Of a DNA stretch of 10,653 bases, positions 1-6,747 are shown piece after piece. The stretch is from contig JAAEOP010000141.1 in the NCBI GenBank assembly GCA_024223125.1, forward strand, positions 1 through 10,653, given 5' to 3'. The notes beneath the pieces are model-generated. The model did no database searches and was not told where the DNA came from. It saw only the letters and a program-made list of their open reading frames with translations. Made by a program: the position numbers and the translations under genes. The DNA comes from Chloroflexota bacterium. Lineage in GTDB: Bacteria > Chloroflexota > Anaerolineae > Promineifilales > Promineifilaceae. The first letter of the stretch is position 1; every line of letters starts with the position of its first letter.

Positions 1-789
1 GCTGGGAACGCCGCCCAGATAACGAATTAACAGACCGATTTTCTCTTCCAACAAGGGAATATCCCGGCTGACAACCGCCCCGCCGATGATGGTTCCATGC
101 CCGCCGATATATTTGGTTGTACTGTGAACGACAACATCGGCACCTAGTTCTAACGGCCGTTGCAGCGCCGGCGTAGCAAAGGTGTTGTCTACAATCACTT
201 TGGCATGGTGAGCATGGGCTACTTCAACCACGGCCGCAATATCCACCAGACCCATTGTAGGGTTGGCGGGCGTTTCCAAATAGACGGCCGTTGTGTTTGG
301 ATGCGCTTCCAATTCCTGCGCTAGCGCCTCCGGCTGCAACCCCTGTGCCCGCGATGTACTAATGCCGTATTGAGGCATCAATTCCGAAACCAAATGATCT
401 GTCGAACCATATAAAACAGATTGGGCAATGACATGGTTCCCGGCCTGGGCCACACCCAACAATGCGGCGCTAATCGCCGCCATCCCAGAACTAAAAATTT
501 CGGCGGCAACAACTGGCGCATCATTGCCCGCCGCTCGCGCTTCTTGAATGAGTTGATACCCTTCTAGCACAGCCAATTTTGCCGCCAACGCTGTCCGGTT
601 GGGATGCCCGCCACGGGTATAAATGTAACTGTCACCCTCCCCGTTTACATACGCTTCTACGGCCGCCATATCGGCAAAAGTAAAAGTAGACGTCTGATAA
701 ATAGGGGCAATATGCGCCCCCTGTCCATCGTGGATTTCTCCGGCGTGAATCGCTTCTGTTATGAAATGTCGGTTGTTTGAGTTTAGCAT
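1..789 (-). CDS. Cys/Met-metabolism PLP-dependent enzyme (methionine gamma-lyase or O-acetylhomoserine sulfhydrylase type), C-terminus beyond window
   Basis: The frame is open from an ATG at 787-789 to base 1, giving the first 263 residues; family members are about 390-430 residues, so roughly a third is missing. A Shine-Dalgarno AGGAG lies 9 nt upstream of the ATG. The N-terminus (AIHAGE..., then APIYQTSTF) is typical of the trans-sulfuration family. The PLP lysine is Lys226 in 'HSTTKYIGGHGT', and the pyridine-contacting Asp201 lies in 'VIVDNTFATP'; the 25-residue spacing matches the family. 'GHGT' after the lysine fits O-acetylhomoserine sulfhydrylases and some methionine gamma-lyases better than 'GHSD' cystathionine gamma-synthases. 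The usual 'YSRxxNPT' is replaced by 'YTRGGHPNR' near residue 60. Such enzymes are cytoplasmic tetramers acting on sulfur amino acids. The family is certain from the sequence; the exact substrate is not. It has its own leader, separated from the dehydrogenase gene by 179 bp with a palindromic element. Confidence 0.93.
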   Translation of the reverse strand, partial: MLNSNNRHFITEAIHAGEIHDGQGAHIAPIYQTSTFTFADMAAVEAYVNGEGDSYIYTRGGHPNRTALAAKLAVLEGYQLIQEARAAGNDAPVVAAEIFSSGMAAISAALLGVAQAGNHVIAQSVLYGSTDHLVSELMPQYGISTSRAQGLQPEALAQELEAHPNTTAVYLETPANPTMGLVDIAAVVEVAHAHHAKVIVDNTFATPALQRPLELGADVVVHSTTKYIGGHGTIIGGAVVSRDIPLLEEKIGLLIRYLGGVPS

Positions 790-837
790 CTGGTTTTTCT
801 CCTAATTGGTTACATCGAATTTAACTCAATAATATGG

Positions 838-843
838 TTTATA
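838..843 (-). promoter_or_regulatory. Possible -10 box of the Cys/Met enzyme gene
   Basis: On the minus strand TATAAA occurs about 48 nt upstream of the ATG at 789. A hexamer 17 nt further upstream (TTCGCT) is a poor -35 match and falls in the arm of the palindromic element at 854-928. The gap to the upstream gene makes an own promoter likely, but this box is only a candidate. Confidence 0.25.
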
Positions 844-848
844 TCTTT

Positions 849-933
849 ACAAATGAGTACAGCGAATTTAGGAAGAAACGAATCGTGCCAGTCGGGGAGA
901 TTCGTTTCTTCCATTATTCGTTGTACTCACAAA
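849..933. repeat. 75-bp palindromic element flanked by ACAAA direct repeats (MITE-like or hairpin)
   Basis: Arms 855-884 and 899-928 are reverse complements at 27 of 30 positions, around a 14-nt loop (885-898). The inner 14 bp (GGAAGAAACGAATC and its complement) and the outer GAGTACA/TGTACTC are perfect. The pentamer ACAAA lies directly outside both ends (849-853 and 929-933), as a 5-bp target-site duplication would. It sits between the stop of the dehydrogenase gene and the start of the PLP-enzyme gene. It could be a small non-autonomous mobile element, or a large transcript hairpin acting as terminator or processing site; no good T-run follows it on the minus strand, so a simple terminator is less likely. 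Confidence 0.6.
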
Positions 934-968
934 GCGGATAATTTAAATTTTGATTTGGTCTTAAGAAA

Positions 969-2144
969 TTAACGAATTGTCTGCACTGTCATTTCTATGT
1001 GCATATTTGCCATCTCAAGTTCAGCCATCAGATGATCAAATAAACGGCCGTCAATCACTTTTTCCGGGCTGACGAAGGGTCTGTCACCTGCTTTCAACAG
1101 ACCCTTAGCGATCATGCGGGCAACGATGGTTCCCGTCATAGCCGTTGTGCGCGCCATGGAAGTGAAACCCGTTTCTTCATCATAGCGATCTACCATCTCT
1201 GCTTTGTAAGTGCAGGGCTTTCCGTCTCTCTCCCCCAGCAATATTACTCGGAAACAGGTGATGTCCCGTTCGCCTTCTTCTAATTTTGCCTTTGGATAAA
1301 GTACAGCATCCACGAGATGCTTGGGCACAACCGGCACGCCATCAACCTGCACCGGTTGCAAGCTCAACAGTCCCAATTCCCTAAGAACGGTGATTTTCTC
1401 TGCATAACCAGGCCAGCGCACTGTTTTTTGCGTACCGGCTTTGATATTTTGCAGCGCCGGGATGTCCAAAATCCAGGGCTTGAATCCTTCGTGCCACGCT
1501 TCGCATTGACCTACGCCGGGAAATGTGACCGGCTCGGCGTCTGAATAACGGGGAACATATTCTATCTTGCCGTCGCGTACGATTTCGGAATCTTGATCGC
1601 GCAAAGGCATTTTACGGCCGCCAAACACAATTTTGTACCCCAATGGCGGCTCCGGATTTTCGGGGATACCGCCACACATGATATGCAATTCATCTACCTT
1701 ATCCATTTTCTCGGCCAGATGGCGGGCTACAATTTCAGTTAGACCTGGTTCTACACCACAGCCAAAAATGATAAGACGGCCGTCCATCTCATACATTGCT
1801 TCCAACTCCGCCAAAACTTCTGGGGGCGTCTGCGATAAATCTACCAGAGGCGTACCGGATTGCAGAGCCGCTTTGACAGCTAAAATATTGATGGGCCGGG
1901 GCAAGGCAGCGACGACCGTATCAAACCCATCCATCAACCTGGTCGACGCATCTAAATCACCTAAGTCAAGTTGTATAAATGTTAATTTGTCTGCGCCAGG
2001 TTTATCGCCTAACGTATCTGTACATAAATCAAGCTGCGCTTGGCTGACATCGGCTATCGTCACCTGTGTCACGTCCGGGTCGAGCATGGCATTGTAGGCT
2101 GCGGCCGGCCCCATCAGACCACCGCCTAAAATTAAAATTTTCAT
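969..2144 (-). CDS. Saccharopine dehydrogenase-family oxidoreductase (lysine 6-dehydrogenase-like)
   Basis: A 391-residue protein with an N-terminal Rossmann fold: the dinucleotide-binding glycine motif 'GGGLMG' is at residues 7-12, and an acidic segment (ADVS) follows at the end of the second strand, typical of NAD binding. Around residues 125-180, 'GCGVEPGLTEIVARHLAEK' and 'GGIPENPEPPLGYK' match the C-terminal domain of saccharopine/lysine dehydrogenases. The length fits single-domain lysine 6-dehydrogenases and bacterial saccharopine dehydrogenases. The reaction is probably NAD(P)-dependent oxidation of an amino acid or imine at the lysine or aminoadipate level in the cytoplasm; the exact substrate cannot be read from the sequence. 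GGAGG lies 8 nt before the ATG at 2142-2144. That ATG overlaps the TGA of a small upstream frame (ATGA), indicating translational coupling. Confidence 0.85.
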   Translation of the reverse strand: MKILILGGGLMGPAAAYNAMLDPDVTQVTIADVSQAQLDLCTDTLGDKPGADKLTFIQLDLGDLDASTRLMDGFDTVVAALPRPINILAVKAALQSGTPLVDLSQTPPEVLAELEAMYEMDGRLIIFGCGVEPGLTEIVARHLAEKMDKVDELHIMCGGIPENPEPPLGYKIVFGGRKMPLRDQDSEIVRDGKIEYVPRYSDAEPVTFPGVGQCEAWHEGFKPWILDIPALQNIKAGTQKTVRWPGYAEKITVLRELGLLSLQPVQVDGVPVVPKHLVDAVLYPKAKLEEGERDITCFRVILLGERDGKPCTYKAEMVDRYDEETGFTSMARTTAMTGTIVARMIAKGLLKAGDRPFVSPEKVIDGRLFDHLMAELEMANMHIEMTVQTIR

Positions 2145-2401
2145 GACATTTCCTCCACTGTAATCTTGATATTTCGAGCGGCCAACTCCCGAACAAAACG
2201 ATCAAATGGCATGTCGTTGACGGGCGAGAGTAAGCCACGTTTTTAATCTGCCCAGAACCAATCATCAGCGTATTGCAAATGGGGAGCCATCGCGGCGGCT
2301 ATGAATTGTTGTGGGTTTACGGCCGCCCCATCCACCTCCCGTAAAATCTGTACGGCCGCTTCAATGCCAACTTTGCTGTTGACACTGGCTGTTACAATCA
2401 C
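2141..2401 (-). pseudogene. Small gene interrupted by one in-frame TAA, coupled to the dehydrogenase gene
   Basis: A frame starting at GTG (2399-2401), with GGAGG 7 nt upstream, encodes 52 residues ('MIVTASVNSKVGIEAAVQIL' at the start, '...DDWFWAD' at the end) and stops at TAA 2243-2245. The same frame continues for 33 more protein-like codons ('KRGLLSPVNDMPFDRFVREL' first) and ends in a TGA at 2141-2143 that overlaps the dehydrogenase ATG. Reading through the TAA gives an 86-codon gene with normal operon spacing, so one nonsense change or sequencing error may have split it. The first 20 residues resemble the N-termini of isoaspartyl peptidases/glycosylasparaginases ('xVTASxNxxVGxEAAxxxLR'), but the expected 'GGSALDAVE' does not follow, so I do not assign a function. 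It could also be a genuine 52-residue protein. Confidence 0.4.
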
Positions 2402-2430
2402 AATGCTGCCTCCAAAATAGTATGGAGCGG

Positions 2431-2439
2431 ATCATAACA
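2431..2439 (-). promoter_or_regulatory. Extended -10 promoter for the small gene and dehydrogenase
   Basis: The minus strand reads TGTTATGAT, an extended -10 (TGn plus TATGAT, five of six consensus bases). It lies about 30 nt upstream of the GTG at 2401 and just downstream of the transporter terminator. The -35 position (TACCCG) is poor, as is common for extended -10 promoters. Its placement gives a leader of about 23 nt and explains how the dehydrogenase is expressed after the terminator. Confidence 0.4.
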
Positions 2440-2460
2440 CCCCATCCTGAAAACGGGTAA

Positions 2461-2491
2461 TAAAAAACGGCCGTTGGGGGAAACGGCCGTT
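2461..2491 (-). terminator. Intrinsic terminator of the amino-acid transporter operon
   Basis: Read on the minus strand: stem AACGGCCGTT, loop TCCCCC, stem AACGGCCGTT, followed at once by TTTT and A. The stem is 10 bp, GC-rich in the centre, and it starts 42 nt after the ATPase stop codon. Each arm is itself a copy of the ACGGCCGT palindrome that is frequent in this DNA, so an alternative fold with two small cruciforms exists. Confidence 0.88.
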
Positions 2492-2496
2492 ACAGT

Positions 2497-2539
2497 TTAC
2501 TGAATACTTTACACTGATTACTGAACAGTGAAATCAGTG
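2497..2539. repeat. ACTGA/TCAGT repeat cluster at the 3' end of the ATPase gene
   Basis: TTACTGAA occurs twice (2497-2504 and 2518-2525), and an 8-bp inverted repeat CACTGATT/AATCAGTG lies at 2512-2519 and 2532-2539. The right arm overlaps the last codons and stop of the ATPase gene. It can form a second stem just before the terminator in the transcript. Confidence 0.45.
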
Positions 2540-3304
2540 ATGCAAAATCTGCGAGAGGAACAACTTCAAGCGATCGTGTTGCGGATTATCAAAGAATTCG
2601 CCAGGCTCATTCTCTTCTAAAATTTCTCCATGATCCATAAAGATAATACGATCCGCCACACCGCGAGCAAAGCCCATCTCATGGGTCACCGCTATAATCG
2701 TATATCCTTCCTTTGCGAGATCAGACATAACGTCCAGTACTTCCTTCACCATTTCTGGATCAAGCGCTGAAGTAGGCTCGTCAAACAGCAAAACATCTGG
2801 CTCCATAGACAGGGTACGGGCAATAGCCACACGTTGCTGTTGACCACCTGAGAGCTGTCCGGGGTACTTGTTCGCCTGTTCTGGAATACCTACACGCGTC
2901 AGCCACTTCATCGCTATCTCTTCCGATTTCTCTCGTGACCACTTACGCACATTGATCGGTGCCAATGTGATATTTTCCATGATCGTGAGATGTGGGAAAA
3001 GATTAAACTGCTGGAACACCATCCCAACTTCTTTGCGAATTTCGGCAATATTACGCACATCATGTGTTAAGGGAATGCCATTGACGACAATTTCCCCAGC
3101 GCCATGCTCTTCTAAACGATTCATAGCCCGGATAAATGTGGATTTGCCGGAACCGGATGGCCCCAATATAACAATCACATCGCCACTATTAACAGTCAGA
3201 TTGACACCACGTAGAGCTTCATATTCGCCATACCAAAGGTGTACATTCCGACAAACAATAACTTCAGAGTTACTTAAATCAGAGTTACTTAAATTTGTAG
3301 TCAT
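2534..3304 (-). CDS. aapP: Polar amino-acid ABC transporter ATP-binding protein
   Basis: A 256-residue cytoplasmic ATPase that powers the Aap-type amino-acid importer. All nucleotide-binding motifs are intact: Walker A 'GPSGSGKST' (residues 48-56), Q-loop in 'QQFNLFPH' (98-105), signature 'LSGGQQQR' (151-158), Walker B '[13 protein letters not shown]' (171-183) and switch His208 in 'VTHEMGFAR'. It matches the GlnQ/AapP/HisP family in length and motifs. I chose the ATG at 3302-3304, which has AGGAG 10 nt upstream and lies 16 nt after the permease stop. An in-frame ATG ten codons earlier falls inside the permease gene and has no Shine-Dalgarno. The extra N-terminus (residues 4-14) is made by a 15-bp tandem duplication. 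It is the last gene of the operon, before the terminator at 2461-2491. Confidence 0.95.
   Translation of the reverse strand: MTTNLSNSDLSNSEVIVCRNVHLWYGEYEALRGVNLTVNSGDVIVILGPSGSGKSTFIRAMNRLEEHGAGEIVVNGIPLTHDVRNIAEIRKEVGMVFQQFNLFPHLTIMENITLAPINVRKWSREKSEEIAMKWLTRVGIPEQANKYPGQLSGGQQQRVAIARTLSMEPDVLLFDEPTSALDPEMVKEVLDVMSDLAKEGYTIIAVTHEMGFARGVADRIIFMDHGEILEENEPGEFFDNPQHDRLKLFLSQILHH
3265..3294 (-). repeat. Two perfect tandem copies of a 15-bp unit inside the ATPase N-terminus
   Basis: CAGAGTTACTTAAAT (plus strand) occurs at 3265-3279 and again at 3280-3294. In the protein it duplicates five codons, giving [10 protein letters not shown] just before the ABC fold. The unit is in frame and lies in a non-conserved extension, so it should be tolerated; it may be variable between strains. 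Confidence 0.85.
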
Positions 3305-3320
3305 AATTCTTATTCTCCTA

Positions 3321-4997
3321 CTATTGACCAACATTAAGCCGACTTTCTAGCCGGCGGCTGTACCAGGACATAATGAAACTGCCTAAGAAGTAAACGACAC
3401 CCACGAAAACGTATAACTCTTGGCGTAAGCCCAGCCATTGTGGGTTGGCCACAATAACACCAGTGATTCCTAATAGTTCAAACAAGCCCACGATGGATAC
3501 CAGCGAAGACGATTTATACGATCCAATAAACTGCCCCACGATACCGGGAATCACAATACGTAACGCTTGTGGCAAGATGATAAAGCGCATCTTTTGTAGC
3601 GTGTTTAGTCCGATAGCATCGGCCGCATCAAATTGACCAACGGGAATCGCCTGCAAACCACCACGAATGAGTTCTGCCATATAAGCGGCAGAAAAGAGTG
3701 AATAGGCAATGATAACCGCCCATATATTCTCTAGAGTAACCCCTTCAGGCATGAAGAAGGGCGCCATGATGATCCCCATAAACAACAAAGTAATTAAAGG
3801 GACGCCACGAATAAACTCAATAAAGGTAGTACTTGCAGCAGCTATCACATTTCCCTGGAAAACTTTTTGCAAAATGTAGGCCGCAATCAGGATGAGCATC
3901 GGCCAAAAAGCCAATATTTGTTGCACCGTATTTTGTGCTGTCGCCAATATATCTGGTGTGGATGTTGCCAAATAGTAAGTAGTGGCAAAGATGGCAGCGG
4001 GCCAAATAAGCCACCAGGGAATACCGCGCACTGTACTGCGCCGACCCAAAGCTAAAATCATGCCCATCGGGAATGAAAGCACAATAACCGCAGAGGCAAT
4101 AATTAAAGTAAGCAAGAGTCCGCCCCAAAGATTGACGCTAATCGGTGGAAGAAACTCACTTTTGCCGATGCCTCGCCAGATGACATAGAATATTGGCCAG
4201 ACAAGCGCCCAACCAATAAAGCTCGGCCAGCTAAATTTAATAACTCTTTGCCACCATAATAAAGCATAGATGGCTAATATAATCACTTCACCCATAAGGA
4301 GCGTCCCAATGTCCAAAAAGGGACCTTCAGCGCTTACCCCAGCTAAAAGGATGTAAACAACGAAGGGTGAGATCAGCCACAGACCACTAATAACACGGCT
4401 TAATGGATTGATACGCTCCGCAACATTTGTCTTATTGACCACAAAGCTGATGATGCCTAAGCCAGCAACATATCCTATTGCTGCCCAGACACGCCATAAT
4501 ACTTCACGGGGGAAACGGCCATACATCAACAAATTCCATGCCCCAGGAATAACACCCCAAGTAGCTCCGTCCGGGTTCCGATACTCTGGCGCAGTTAGGT
4601 CTTTGCTAAATGAAGCGTTCACAACCGCCCATTGCCAGAAATTATAGGCCATGATGTACAAAATTAACATCAAGATCAAAGTCAACAAGACATTGGATAC
4701 AGAATTTAACAAGTTTAAGCGTAACCAAGTGCCCACGCCCGAGTGCCAAATACGCATCCCGTCGGCCACGGCCACCAAAACGCCAATAAACCAGATAAGT
4801 AAAATAATAGTGGTCGCTGTCGAATGTGCATTCAACTGCCTGATCATCAGCGACAGGGCCGTTATGGTCAAAACAGCCACCCAAATTGTCAATAGCCACG
4901 ACCCGGTAATATTATCTTGCAAGAAGTAGCGAGCGTTAAATCCGCGCCCAGTAGATCCTTGAAATCGTTGTGTAATTGATTCTGTTATCGCTGACAT
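3321..4997 (-). CDS. aapM: Polar amino-acid ABC transporter permease, AapM-like, with extra membrane segments
   Basis: A 558-residue inner-membrane permease, one half of the translocation channel. The core domain begins near residue 288 ('[20 protein letters not shown]'), continues at 391-398 ('[10 protein letters not shown]'), and has the EAA loop at about 442-485 ('[20 protein letters not shown]', ending '...[11 protein letters not shown]') that docks on the ATPase. From memory, Rhizobium AapM and BztC are about 380-430 residues; here several more N-terminal hydrophobic segments (about 34-52, 62-80, 99-122, 173-188, 203-220, 235-249) are present. About 60 residues with two further hydrophobic stretches (328-390) are inserted within the core. 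I chose the ATG at 4995-4997: GGAGAGG lies 7 nt upstream, inside the end of the preceding permease gene whose TAA is 2 nt away, so the pair is translationally coupled. An upstream in-frame ATG (5036) lacks a ribosome site. Confidence 0.9.
   Translation of the reverse strand: MSAITESITQRFQGSTGRGFNARYFLQDNITGSWLLTIWVAVLTITALSLMIRQLNAHSTATTIILLIWFIGVLVAVADGMRIWHSGVGTWLRLNLLNSVSNVLLTLILMLILYIMAYNFWQWAVVNASFSKDLTAPEYRNPDGATWGVIPGAWNLLMYGRFPREVLWRVWAAIGYVAGLGIISFVVNKTNVAERINPLSRVISGLWLISPFVVYILLAGVSAEGPFLDIGTLLMGEVIILAIYALLWWQRVIKFSWPSFIGWALVWPIFYVIWRGIGKSEFLPPISVNLWGGLLLTLIIASAVIVLSFPMGMILALGRRSTVRGIPWWLIWPAAIFATTYYLATSTPDILATAQNTVQQILAFWPMLILIAAYILQKVFQGNVIAAASTTFIEFIRGVPLITLLFMGIIMAPFFMPEGVTLENIWAVIIAYSLFSAAYMAELIRGGLQAIPVGQFDAADAIGLNTLQKMRFIILPQALRIVIPGIVGQFIGSYKSSSLVSIVGLFELLGITGVIVANPQWLGLRQELYVFVGVVYFLGSFIMSWYSRRLESRLNVGQ
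3828..4016 (-). other. aapM: Membrane-spanning insertion inside the AapM-like core domain
   Basis: Residues about 328-390 lie between '[11 protein letters not shown]' and '[16 protein letters not shown]', segments that are nearly adjacent in AapM-type proteins as I remember them. The insert holds two hydrophobic stretches (about 330-343 and 364-378) joined by a polar loop with '[16 protein letters not shown]'. An even number of spans keeps the topology of the rest. The limits are judged from family memory, not from an alignment. Confidence 0.5.
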
Positions 4998-4999
4998 AA

Positions 5000-6616
5000 T
5001 TACCTCTCCATCAATGTATGCCGAGAATTGTACCAATTCAAGATAATGGAAAAGACCAGGCTAATCGTCAAATAAACCAACATCATCAACACCATTAACT
5101 GCAACGTGCGACCTGATTGGTTCATCGTCGTAAACGAAACCATATACATATCCGGGAAGCCAATCGCAATGCCCAGACTGGTATCTTTCATTAAACTCAA
5201 ATAAACACCAATTAATGGCGGAATAATCACTTTCAGTGCCTGAGGCAAGACGACCAAACGCAGTCGCTGGCTTTCATTCAAACCCAAGGCCCGTGCTGCT
5301 TCATTTTGCCCTTTTTTCACAGATAAAATACCAGCTCGTACAATCTCAGCCAGTGAAGCGCCGTAAAAAAGTGTCAGGCCAATAAGCAATGCCGTAAACT
5401 CAGGTTTGAGTCGGCTACCACCGACAATATTTAAACCTTCAAAAGTGGGCATACTCAATACAATCGGCTGTTCGCCAACAGGAATAACTTGGTGAGCATT
5501 GGGACTTTCCAGAGTAGAGCGCTCGCCAGCCAATGCAGATTTAGACGCTGCAATAACTTCACACTCTCCTTCAGTGTACGCTTCGGTTGCCTGACCTATG
5601 CGATCAAAGCGATGCACGGCAAAAGGGACATCCATATTGCGTAACTGTCTGGTGAGATTTGTTTCCGAAGCAGAATCACGCAGCACACAAACTTGAAAAG
5701 TAACGGCCGCTAATTCTTCTTCTGGCAATGTGTCTATATCACTGAGGAAATTCAGACCAGTGCGATTCAACATAATCTTTTCTAGATCGCTAACTTCACG
5801 GATGCGGCTGGCATTGGGAGCTAGCAAAGCCTGTGTATCAGATACAGCTCCGGCCACAAACCAACCAATGCTGGCAATAAGCAAAAACGAGAAAATGCCC
5901 CAAGCCCAGCGATTGCTGCTGTGTCCGGTCTTTTCCTCGCGCCGTCCTAGTAAAATCCACATCACTTGAAACTGAATAATACCTATGATCAAAAAAGCCA
6001 CCCAGATGGCGGCCGATGACGTAAGCTGGGGTGAAGGAATGCTCAAGCCACGGTTGGCAATAAAAATGGGTAATCCCAATGGCTGCGCCGCATCACGCGC
6101 ATCAGGGAACGCCAGAATAACACCAAAATAGATGAAGAAAAGTTGCAAGAGCAAGGGAGTGTTTCGAAATAATTCAATATAAGCTAGGGCAAGGTTGCTT
6201 ACCAACCAATTTTTGGATAAACGGGCAATACCCACAAACAATCCCAGAAATGTGGTCAAAACAACAGCCATAAGACCAACTTTGAGTGAGTTTAATATAC
6301 CTTGGGAAAAGGCATACCAATACGAGTCGGTGTTTACATAATCGAAGACGGTATCAGCGATATCAAACCCAGCTTCACTGGACATGAAGTCATAGGCACA
6401 GAGATAATTAAAGGTACCATCGCGGCAAATAAATTGTGATTCACCAAGTTTGTTAACATTTCCAGCGAAATTAGTAAAGATCAAACCGAAAAGTAAAATC
6501 ACTAGAATAATGAAGCCAATCTGTCCAAAGACACCTAATATCCGAGTGTCTCGCCAAAAAGGAACGTTTTGTTGGGCTTGCAAATCAGTGGGTGGTGGTG
6601 GGGCTTGTTGAGCCAT
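5000..6616 (-). CDS. aapQ: Polar amino-acid ABC transporter permease, AapQ-like, with embedded binding-protein lobe
   Basis: A 538-residue inner-membrane permease that pairs with the AapM-like subunit. After a proline-rich N-terminus and a first span (27-46), an external loop (50-105, ending 'DTVFDYVNTDSYWYAFSQG') leads to the core: 'GILNSLKVGLMAVVLTTFLG' from 106, 'YIELFRNTPLLLQLFFIYFG' from 146, spans at about 202-224 and 239-257, then 'LLIGLTLFYGASLAEIVRAG' from 410, with the EAA loop at about 424-470, and a last span 507-526. AapQ/BztB proteins are about 400 residues. The excess is mainly a hydrophilic insert at about 264-391, whose residues 309-380 are homologous to the operon's own binding protein. 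The start is the ATG at 6614-6616, preceded by GGAGGAG about 8 nt away; an upstream in-frame ATG (6715) has no ribosome site. Two extra cysteines (64 and 73) lie in the first external loop. Confidence 0.92.
   Translation of the reverse strand: MAQQAPPPPTDLQAQQNVPFWRDTRILGVFGQIGFIILVILLFGLIFTNFAGNVNKLGESQFICRDGTFNYLCAYDFMSSEAGFDIADTVFDYVNTDSYWYAFSQGILNSLKVGLMAVVLTTFLGLFVGIARLSKNWLVSNLALAYIELFRNTPLLLQLFFIYFGVILAFPDARDAAQPLGLPIFIANRGLSIPSPQLTSSAAIWVAFLIIGIIQFQVMWILLGRREEKTGHSSNRWAWGIFSFLLIASIGWFVAGAVSDTQALLAPNASRIREVSDLEKIMLNRTGLNFLSDIDTLPEEELAAVTFQVCVLRDSASETNLTRQLRNMDVPFAVHRFDRIGQATEAYTEGECEVIAASKSALAGERSTLESPNAHQVIPVGEQPIVLSMPTFEGLNIVGGSRLKPEFTALLIGLTLFYGASLAEIVRAGILSVKKGQNEAARALGLNESQRLRLVVLPQALKVIIPPLIGVYLSLMKDTSLGIAIGFPDMYMVSFTTMNQSGRTLQLMVLMMLVYLTISLVFSIILNWYNSRHTLMER
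5477..5692 (-). other. aapQ: Binding-protein lobe II-like domain within the AapQ-like permease
   Basis: Permease residues 309-380 align without any gap to residues 184-255 of the binding protein encoded at 6811-7938, with 21 of 72 identical. Matches include 'VCV', 'E.NL', 'E.Y.EG.C', 'KSAL' and 'L..P..H'. Cys310 and Cys352 correspond to Cys185 and Cys227 of the binding protein, 42 residues apart in both. The domain precedes a span whose other end enters the cytoplasmic EAA loop, so it should lie outside the membrane, beside the docked binding protein. Two positions expected to contact ligand are changed (Thr to Ala, Asp to Ser), so it probably does not bind amino acid in the usual way. Confidence 0.8.
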
Positions 6617-6643
6617 CCTAGATTCTCCTCCTTGGCAAGCATT

Positions 6644-6717
6644 GAAAAACGAAAGTTTTTCAGCCCGCCTATGTCGTTGTTGTAGCAATACGGCCCAATC
6701 AATGCCGAACCGCATTG
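6644..6717 (-). other. Two small stem-loops in the aapJ-aapQ gap
   Basis: The first is GAAAAAC/GTTTTTC (6644-6650 and 6655-6661) around a 4-nt loop (GAAA on plus, TTTC on minus). The second is CAATGC/GCATTG (6700-6705 and 6712-6717) around a 6-nt loop. Both stems are perfect but short. They lie between the larger hairpin at 6748-6781 and the permease ribosome site, so they may add to the structured spacer between a highly needed binding protein and less needed permeases. Confidence 0.4.
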
Positions 6718-6747
6718 CTCACTGAAAAAACGACCAAACAGGGGAAC

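Noticed and set aside
790..853. SAM riboswitch or T-box ahead of the sulfur amino-acid enzyme
   Set aside because: The leader is too short, and none of the expected conserved helices or motifs is visible.
1633..2097. 154-residue plus-strand frame
   Set aside because: It is antisense to the clearly conserved dehydrogenase gene, and its sequence is Ser/Pro/Arg-rich without any motif.
2029..2265. 78-residue minus-strand frame upstream of the dehydrogenase
   Set aside because: It overlaps the dehydrogenase start in another frame and looks unlike protein; the frame at 2141-2401 fits operon spacing better.
2868..3350. 160-residue plus-strand frame
   Set aside because: It lies opposite the ATPase gene, whose motifs are all intact; the antisense protein has no recognisable features or ribosome site.
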